A stretch of 64,000 bases of DNA from Pyrus communis (taxonomy: Eukaryota > Streptophyta > Magnoliopsida > Rosales > Rosaceae), in assembly GCF_963583255.1 (NCBI RefSeq), contig NC_084819.1:12554471-12618470 (forward strand), given 5' to 3'. The notes beneath the pieces are model-generated. The model made no database searches. It was not told where the DNA came from and saw nothing but the letters and a program-made list of their open reading frames with translations. Shown here one piece after another: positions 57,576-64,000 of the stretch. Both the position numbers and the translations under genes were made by a program. Each line of letters opens with the position of its first letter. Position 1 is the stretch's first letter.

Positions 57576-59473
57576 ATGGACATAAGCTCTCCTAGTGGGA
57601 AATCGGTGTTGCTAAATGTAGACCGTTTGCAAGGTTTGCAGCCTTCTGCGAACCAAGAGCAAATTCGTACTTTGCTTGAAGATTATTTAGTAAGCGACCT
57701 TGTAAGTGCTGTTGGTGAGTCCTTGAATATCAGAGGTATTGGAGAAGAGTCGATTGATGTTAAAGATGTTAGTGAAGAGTCTTTTGATTCCAAAGATGTT
57801 GGAAAAGAGTCGATTGATGCCAAAGGTGTTGGAGAAGAGTCGATTGATGCCAAAGGTGTTGGAGAAGAGTCCAAAGATGTTGGAGAAGTGTCCATTGATG
57901 CCAAAGATGTTGGAAAAGTGTCGATTGATGCCAAAGGTGTTGGAGAAGAGTCGATTGATGCCAAAGGTGTTGGAGAAGAGTCCAAAGATGTTGGAGAATT
58001 GTCCATTGATTCCAAAGATGTTGGAGAAGTGTCGATTGATGCCAAAGATGTTGGAAAAGTGTCGATTGATGCCAAAGATGTTGGAAAAGAGTCGATTGAT
58101 ATCAAAGGTGTCGGAGTAGTGGAACATGCTCCTGATGGGGATAATACTAGTGGTGTGGAAAAAAGAAACACATATGAAGTTCCTAATGCACAACAGGGAA
58201 ACGTCACTCGAAAATGCTTGAACAAGTGTGCAACCTTTCCTATTCCTACTGGCGTGCTCTCTCCTAATGCCTCAAGCATAGTAAAGGAGGAACCTGAAGA
58301 AGTGCTATGCGGGGATGAAAATCATCACCATGCCTACTCGCGCTCGGTGTCTTTGCCTGTAAGTTATTTATATGCTTACTGGAACAGAGTTGTGCACCAT
58401 TTCCCCCTCATACTATGTTCTCTCTCTTGGACATCCCATTAATCATTACCACTTTTGTTTTCAGTTGATATACGTAAGGAACCTGTTGTTATTGTAATGA
58501 GTGAATAACCCTATATTGGACTATGCCTAGCTTGATATACTGCACATCACACAAAGTGGTGCATGCTTGCAGATGGTTTAGAGTTTTGGGTTGTCCTCTC
58601 TTTTCTTTTCTTTTCTTTTTTCTTTTCTTTTTTGTCAAATCGCTTAACTTCGGAGTTCTGATGTGATCTGGTGCATGTGAGTTGGTATGATTGCATCCCG
58701 TCCTCCCCCTCTTTGCTTCACTTAAAGTGGTGGAGGCAGAATGTGTTTGTTTCTTGGTGTTATAGAAAATGTTCATTTGTTTTTAGGCCTTTTCGTCCTG
58801 TTCATTATGCCTTGTCCTTCTTGCCGGATAGTTGGTCTCTAGCATATCATGCAATGTGTAGAAGCTACATACTATTTTTTGTGCATCTCCTCTATTAAGT
58901 TCTCCAGAAAATATGGAATTATAATTTAGTATAATTATGTTTATGTCTTTAGTTTTGGATGGATTGAACTAGCCACTTGAAAAGAACTGTTGTGATGGTC
59001 TAGTTTTGTGTAGTTCTCATAACATAGGTTCTTATTTTTCTTAATGCCTTGTGCAGTCTCCTTCGAAGCTACTTTCGGCCGTAAAAGGTAGCCGGGCGAA
59101 AGAGGGATTATCACCTGGGAAACTTTCTGTCAAATGGGCCCCTGATGTGTATGATCCGCCTGCTACATCAATGTCGCATACAGTGACTGGCAAGAAACAG
59201 CAGAAGTCAAAGAACAAGAAAAATTGGAAGAAAGATGGAAAGAAGGGGCAAAAGAGCAGTTCTTCACGAGGAAAAGATAAGAAGCAATATCGCAAATCTG
59301 GGTCTTCTGGGAGGTGTTGCAGATCAATGGATCCCCGTGAAACATTGGTTGACACAAACAATGGTTTTGGTGAGCTTGTGGTAGGCAGCCCAGACCGGCC
59401 TTCTTATTGTGGGAGCTCCATCTTGAAAAATTCGCTAGCTAACATGCATTACCCGGTTGCTGAAGCCTCGTAA
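57576..59473 (+). CDS. Plant protein of unknown function with acidic decapeptide repeats and a basic C-terminal region
   Basis: Exon 1 is 57576-58358 and exon 2 starts at 59057 (after TTGTGCAG), with GT-AG phase-0 borders. Residues 1-50 are a conserved-looking start (SVLLNVDRLQGLQPS). Residues about 52-180 are 13 tandem units of the type VGEESIDAKG. Exon 2 has LSPGKLSVKWAPDVYDPPAT, then a strongly basic Lys-rich stretch (KKNWKKDGKKGQK) that could be a nuclear signal, then MDPRETLVDTNNGFGELV and SILKNSLANMHYPVAEAS. The KWAPDVYDPP block and this end pattern are shared by a plant protein family of unknown function, as I recall. The frame stops at 59473, but TC|GTAAGT at 59470 is a strong donor, and a further short exon near 59815-59850 would only alter the last residues. 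No function can be assigned. Confidence 0.8.
57733..58115 (+). repeat. Coding minisatellite, 30-bp unit
   Basis: The unit GTTGGAGAAGAGTCGATTGA plus TGCCAAAGGT is repeated about 13 times in frame. Two units are shortened to 21 bp (VGEESKD), and a block of about five units is itself repeated (near 57823-57895 and 57941-58010). All six frames are kept open by the repeat, which explains long false frames on both strands. Confidence 0.9.
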
Positions 59474-59479
59474 GTAAAA

Positions 59480-60340
59480 ACATATATATGTTGCGAATAT
59501 CACAACCTCCGTTCTGCACATAAATAAGTCACTCGAGACAGTTTTGTTGATGAGTGTTTGAGAAAACTTGGAACAATCTGCTACTCTGGTCATGTCCGTG
59601 TTGTTGACCCAGCGTGGTGATTTCTTTGCGTGTTATGTCGTTGCTATGCTTCTTTCGGAGTGGCATTTTGTAATTACTGTGTTTGTGGCATGCATTTCTA
59701 CTGTGAATCGACATTTCGCTCACAGAACGCTCTTATTGGGTTACCCCTATTATGATATGCTAGTTATCTGCTCATCAATTTATGTTATCGCATTGTCTGC
59801 GTACTCTCTCCAGCAAAGGTTCATGAATTCATACATCAATGGCATACCCTAATGTATGTGGAAGTTATGTTGAACCTAATTTTTATTCACATCCATCGTT
59901 CAACACGCAAGGTAGTGTTCTCACTTTGGTCCTTTCCGATCTGTTTTTACCATGCTTGGCGAGCTTCTCATCTCGTATGACTACGTTTTGTTCCTCCCTC
60001 CTACATGTATAGACCTCAAAACCACCGGCATTTCCCCTTTTTCCGGTATAATTTTTACGCAAGATATAGACCTCAAAACTAGTATTCTGGCCGTCCAATC
60101 CCAAGATCAACGGTCCACGATTTTCGCCCAAAAAACTAAAAAAAAAAAAAAAAAAAAAAAACAAGACGAAACTATCAGAATTATGACCATTGGCCACGTG
60201 TCCACATCTGGGCTATTGGATTTGAATCTTTTTCAAATCCAACGGTCCAGATTAATTAACTTAATAAAAATTTAAAAAAAAATTATTAAGAATTGTTTAA
60301 AGATTGTCCCATATACAAACTTGTGCAAACCAGTCTAGAA
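59480..60340. other. 3' region of the 57576 gene, then intergenic
   Basis: The DNA includes a possible last exon near 59815-59850, a poly-A run at 60138-60162 and a short palindrome around GGATTTGAATC/TTTTTCAAATCC near 60220. No further gene is seen. Direct repeats of ATAGACCTCAAAAC lie near 60010 and 60066. Confidence 0.4.
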
Positions 60341-60449
60341 GTTGTCATGCACGGCATCCCTGTATACAGTTCGTCAGAAGCAGACTCGATTGAACAGGAA
60401 GGCGAGACATTTAAAGAGTGGAAGGGACGCCTGAAGAAGTGCTGGAGCA

Positions 60450-60847
60450 GACTCATCGGTCCCTAAGGCCTCAAGGTAAAAAGGCGGCAAAGAAAAAAAG
60501 GGAGTTCTTCCAAGAATGACTACACAAAATATATAGACGAACTTGCTCGCCAAGGTGAACTGAACATGGCACGAGAAGTGGCTAGAGATGAGGCAAAAGT
60601 GGCGACCATGCAAACAATCTTAGACGCTACTGAGAGACGTGATATGGCTAATGAGAGACAAAGAGAAATACTTAATCGAGAAAGCCTGATGCTTATAGAA
60701 GAAAGGATGGCTCAAGCAGATCGTGACACTATGAACAAGTCTCTAGTAGGAATGTCTCCGAATTCTAAATATTTTTGGACATCGGAAAAAAGAGATGGTG
60801 AGAAAGAGGCGTGCAAGATATTAGGAAACAAGTTGAGGGGGTTCTAG
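60450..60847 (+). pseudogene. Remnant of a Harbinger-associated protein (NAM-associated C-terminal domain)
   Basis: The frame 60566-60847 and its upstream continuation (NDYTKYIDELARQGELNMAR, from about 60510) match the C-terminal region found in plant proteins encoded beside PIF/Harbinger transposases and in related GST-T3-like proteins. The signature is RMAQADRDTMNKSLVGMSPN followed by KYFWTSEKRD. A Lys-rich block (GKKAAKKKR) lies in another frame across an A-run at 60487-60500, so the gene is frameshifted. The N-terminal SANT/Myb-like part is missing. Confidence 0.65.
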
Positions 60848-60900
60848 CTACACAGATCCTAGCAACGAAGATCCTAGCACCACATATCCTAACTCCTTAG

Positions 60901-61035
60901 ACTTCGTATAATTTCTTATTTATTTCTGGTACTTTATGTAATTTCTTATTTATTTTTAGTGCTTTATGTAATTTCTTATTTATTTTTAGTACTTTATGTA
61001 ATTTCTTATTTATTTGTACTACTTTATGTAATTTT
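60901..61035 (+). repeat. 30-bp tandem repeat, about 4.5 copies
   Basis: Units starting ACTTTATGTAATTTCTTATT begin at 60901 (diverged), 60931, 60961, 60991 and 61021, an exact 30-bp period. AT-rich and adjacent to the Harbinger remnant. There is no spacer-repeat alternation, so it is not CRISPR-like. Confidence 0.9.
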
Positions 61036-61080
61036 TTTTTATTTTATAAAAAAATTAATAATATTTTAAATGGATTGTGT

Positions 61081-61385
61081 GCCAGGCGCATTTTTTAGGG
61101 ATGAAGATGCATTTGTGTCAGCGCATTTTTTAGGAGTGGAGATGTATTTGGCCAATTATTGTTCATTGGAGTCAATCAGTATTCATTTGAGTGGATTAAA
61201 TGGGCTAGGTGCCAGTGCATTTTTTAGAGATGAAGATGTATTTGTGCCAGCGCATTTTTTAGGGATGGAGATGTATTTGGCCAATTACTGTTCATTGGGG
61301 TCAATCACTATTCATTTGAGTGGATTAAATGGGCTAGGTGCCAGCGCATTTTTAGGGGTGGATTGCTCTAAGGATTCTCTCACAT
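61081..61385 (+). repeat. 130/129-bp tandem repeat, 2.2 copies, likely end of a Harbinger-type element
   Basis: GCCAG(G)(T/C)GCATTTTTTAG begins at 61081, 61211 and 61340. Each unit also contains a smaller internal repeat of GCGCATTTTTTAGG. The sequence ends GGATTGCTCTAAGGATTCTC, which looks like the terminal part of a PIF/Harbinger-derived element. The repeated open frame is a by-product. Confidence 0.6.
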
Positions 61386-61624
61386 AGAAATGGAGAACAA
61401 AGTAACTAAAAAGGTTGTTGTAATATAATCCCCCTATTTTCTATAGGGATCGTCTAGAAAATAGGTTGTTTTGAAAAGCTAGCATAGATGTTATGGGTGG
61501 GATTTTTTTTTTTCGTTCATGTCTTAATATAGGAATTTATACATCTTCCATAAAGGAGCCAAATGAAACCAAAGTTTCACGTTCAATTTTGAATTAGAGA
61601 CGCTAAAAATGATGAATCAACGTC

Positions 61625-61681
61625 GACTATAACCCCTAGCCTTCCAAGCTAACGATGCGGGTTCGATTCCCGCTACCCGCT
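61625..61681 (+). pseudogene. trnG-UCC: Plastid trnG-UCC 3' exon (relic)
   Basis: GACTATAACCCCTAGCCTTC is followed by the T arm GCGGGTTCGATTCCCGC and the 3' acceptor strand TACCCGC. The TCC anticodon and 3' half of the tRNA are present. The 5' exon is absent from the window, so it cannot yield a tRNA. Confidence 0.85.
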
Positions 61682-61844
61682 TTTACTTTATTTTTTTATT
61701 AAATAAATAAATAAAGAATTAAATATTTTGAGATTTTGAATATTTTATAAAAAAATTATGAATATAATTAATGTAATGCATCATTGACTTGAAAATTGGT
61801 TCAACTATTTTTCCAAACAAGATATAGGAAAATTGGAATGAAAA

Positions 61845-61915
61845 GCGTCCATTGTCTAATGGATAAGACAAAGGTCTTCTAACCTTTGGTATAGGTTCAA
61901 ATCCTATTGGACGCA
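61845..61915 (+). pseudogene. trnR-UCU: Plastid trnR-UCU (relic)
   Basis: It begins GCGTCCATTGTCTAATGGAT and ends TATTGGACGC plus A. The acceptor stem is intact. Compared with the plastid gene as I know it, there are two G-to-A changes around the D stem and anticodon stem, and the anticodon loop is one A short (CTTCTAACC). Probably non-functional. Confidence 0.8.
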
Positions 61916-61959
61916 ATTTTTTTTCGATTTCTATGTCATGAAAGATATTTTGAATGACT

Positions 61960-62181
61960 TGCATAAGTGACGCTCTTACTAATTAAAGATTTGCTAAGCG
62001 AACGAGCCTTAGCTTGATCTAAGTCTTGTACATTAATTAAGCACAAGCAGCCTGACTTATTGCTCCTCTTACCTTGCTTTATTACACCGTTCAGATGAAG
62101 CCAATTGTCATATCCTCGTCCGGGCGGGACCACTTCCCGGGCCCGACTCCACCGTAGCACTATATTGTCCGCTTTGGGCTC
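61960..62181. repeat. LTR-like fragment, family uncertain
   Basis: The segment 62100-62181 (GGGCGGGACCACTTCCCGGG and CACCGTAGCACTATATTGTC, then GCTTTGGGCTCTGA) resembles pieces of small plant LTR elements. It is cut off where the next LTR starts at 62182. I cannot name the family. Confidence 0.35.
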
Positions 62182-64000
62182 TGATAGGAGCATATTTATA
62201 CTACTTAGTTATGTTGTTTCCTTGCATTTATGAAGTTAATTACTATTTATTTCAGTCTTTTAAGTTATTTTCGTATGTTTTTAGGTCCTAATGGCAAAAG
62301 GAGCAAGAAAGTGCATTTTGAGGCTATTTGGAGCATTTTTGGGCATGGATTGGATAGCTTAACCATGGAGCAAAGAGGATGGACGAAATTGAAGTCAAGA
62401 AGGGCTAGGAAAGGCTACAAATCTGGTGGAGGAAGTCCAAATGCAAAGAGGATAAGGAAGAAGCAAGAAACAAGGAACCTTATCCAACCTTATCCAACCT
62501 TATCTTATCCTATCCTAGAAACCTTATCCTATCCTAACTCTAACATTATCCTATTCTATCCTGTCCAAATCAGGTTAGGACTTAAACCTAGCTAATTAGA
62601 AGGAATTAAGTACACATTTAAACACCTAATTCAGTTTCTAGAAGCCTTATCCACTCAAATGCCGCAAGAACACCATTCCTTGTAGGTTTAGGAATTGCAA
62701 TCCTTTTCCTACACAAATATCATGTATCCTTGGCCCTTTAGGTTTAGGAATCTGCCCTAAACCATCCCTTCTAGAAACCGTATTGCATCCCTACAAACAT
62801 GCCGCACCAAAACCTTCTAGAATCCCTAAATCCTAGCCGAACTCCCTATTCCAATTCCCATTTGATTTCTGCCTTGAATTAACCCTTTTTCAATGGGATT
62901 GTGCAATCCTTTTCCTTCACTAAGTGTGCCTAATTAAGCCTATATAAACAGCCCTATGCCGCACCATTCATTCATCCACTCACACATTCATTCATTCATA
63001 CTTTCATCCATCAAACACCACAATCCATTCTACAACACCCTAGTGCCGCAAGCAAGGAAGCAAGGAAAGGAGGACTTGTGCAATCTGCCATCCAAGGGAG
63101 TGCCGTGCATGCCATTGGAGTGTGGAGCGTTTTTCTTGGTTCTTTCTATCCTTAGTCTTAGTTCAATGTTTAAATTTAATTATCTTTGCTTTGCGAACAT
63201 GAGGAACTAACTTCTTTTTAGTTAGAGGAGAATTTGAAGCCATGATTATATGTTTTATATGAATTAATTACGTCCGGTTATTATTACTTAAGGCATGAAT
63301 GTGATTTGCTTATCTAAGTTATTAAAACTGGTTTATGTATGTGGGTTGGGGGTTAACACTTAATTTGCATGCATAAACTTGATGCTAGAGTATAGAAGGG
63401 TTTCACGTAATTGTTATTCACTTATATTCACAAGTAGTGGAGGTTGCTAGTCACAATCGCGTTAAGTAAATCCTTGGTACGAATCTCATGCGTTTCATAG
63501 TGATGAGTGCCTTGTCAACGCTTATAGTTTTCACAAAGCTTAATGACTTTTGATATGTATCTTTGTTATGCATCTCATATAAAGAACTTGAAAAAGATAA
63601 TTTGGTTGTAATGCGTTTTCATTCAATTCAATGAAATAAGGAAAACTTGAGGGTTAGTTGTGCGATGCAACTAATTTGGGGCGTTGTCATTCATAGTCTA
63701 AAGAAGTAATAACTGGACATTGGTTCGTATGCATATATCATGTGTGGAGAAGGACCCTCTAACTAGCCTTTTACCCATTTACCTAAATTCGTTTTTACAA
63801 AGTATTTTCTACAAAGTTTTGTTTTAAGTTTTATTTTCGTAAAAAACAATCCCCATGTTATTTAGTCTTCATATTTGAGTCAAAACTTGTTTTCCTTGAG
63901 TCTTTTGAGTCTAGTCAAGTCCTATTTTCGTCCAAAACCTTTATTGAGTCTAAAAGTGAGTCTTTTTTAGTATTGGTTGCTGTTTTAAGTGTCTAAAGTT
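62182..64000 (+). mobile_element. Partial LTR of a long-LTR retrotransposon, running off the window
   Basis: It starts TGATAGGAGCATATTTATAC and continues without a recognised end to the window edge, so at least 1.8 kb. A TATA box (CTATATAAACA) at 62939-62949 with a following leader-like sequence is consistent with a U3/R boundary and + orientation. CTTATCC-type short repeats occur near 62477-62575. The small frames in it (62230-62595, 62956-63210) have no protein similarity I recognise. No internal region is visible, so a solo LTR is also possible. Confidence 0.6.

Larger units (their letters stand above)
61389..61950 (+). other. Nuclear insertion of plastid DNA (trnG-UCC intron and exon 2 to trnR-UCU)
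   Basis: The order and sequence match the plastid region where the trnG-UCC group II intron and 3' exon precede trnR-UCU. The intron tail with GAGACGCTAAAAATGATGAA is at about 61600, exon 2 at about 61625-61681, then an AT spacer, then trnR at 61845-61915. Differences from the plastid consensus I recall include G-to-A changes and a base lost in the trnR anticodon loop, consistent with decay in the nucleus. The neighbouring DNA is nuclear repeats. Boundaries are approximate. Confidence 0.85.

Noticed and set aside
57683..58279. Long antisense and +2 frames over the decapeptide repeat
   Set aside because: A 30-bp in-frame repeat without stops keeps all frames open; only the frame joined to conserved flanks is credible.
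59568..59852. A 94-residue hydrophobic protein
   Set aside because: It lies in the 3' region or last intron of the 57576 gene and has no recognised domain; its end may be a small terminal exon at most.
60901..61035. CRISPR-like regular 30-bp repeats
   Set aside because: Units are directly adjacent with no unique spacers, in plant DNA; an ordinary tandem repeat.

Overview
This is a window of nuclear DNA from a flowering plant. It shows plant-type genes (a TIR-NBS-LRR receptor, a P-class PPR gene, an Em-type LEA gene, an intronless histone H2B), a nuclear tRNA-Asn gene, a nuclear insertion of plastid DNA, and a dense mix of plant transposons. Several dispersed repeats are of the kind I associate with Rosaceae (apple/pear/Prunus), but the species is an inference, not a proof.

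Layout. 1-4.3 kb: a short hAT-like MITE and a small conserved plant gene with two upstream G-boxes. 4.3-5.8 kb: a Mutator-like element nested in a MITE. 5.9-11.8 kb: a nearly complete hAT transposon whose transposase is interrupted by one in-frame stop. 13-23 kb: a PPR gene (20.1-22.2 kb), a decayed partial tandem copy of it (14.0-15.4 kb), and between them a TRIM retrotransposon whose 3' LTR was multiplied together with host flank. 23.1-27.1 kb, minus strand: a five-exon TIR-NBS-LRR-C-JID gene with a frameshift just before the NB-ARC domain. 28-33 kb: possible remnants of an unrecognised spliced minus-strand gene and a CT-rich minisatellite. 35.1 kb: histone H2B; 36.7 kb: tRNA-Asn; 37.5 kb: histone H2A pseudogene; 38-41.1 kb: a 5'-truncated, degenerate LINE. 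42.2-43.5 kb: an Em (group 1 LEA) gene with ABRE and RY promoter motifs. 43.7-52.5 kb: a complete Ty3/gypsy-type LTR element with almost identical 2.27-kb LTRs but a ruined interior, inserted 238 bp after the Em stop codon. 53.5-56.5 kb: an old 1.5-kb tandem duplication. 56.7-59.9 kb: a plant gene of unknown function with a run of acidic 10-residue repeats. 60.3-61.4 kb: Harbinger-type remnants. 61.4-61.95 kb: plastid trnG-UCC/trnR-UCU DNA. 62.18 kb to the end: a partial LTR.

The genes do not form a pathway. The region reads as a gene-poor arm with two fast-evolving families (PPR and TNL) plus a few housekeeping or seed genes, heavily restructured by transposons and small tandem duplications. 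I found no convincing wholly new biological system. The strongest leads are the TRIM array, the mismatch between LTR age and interior decay in the gypsy element, and the single-lesion genes (PPR, TNL, hAT transposase).
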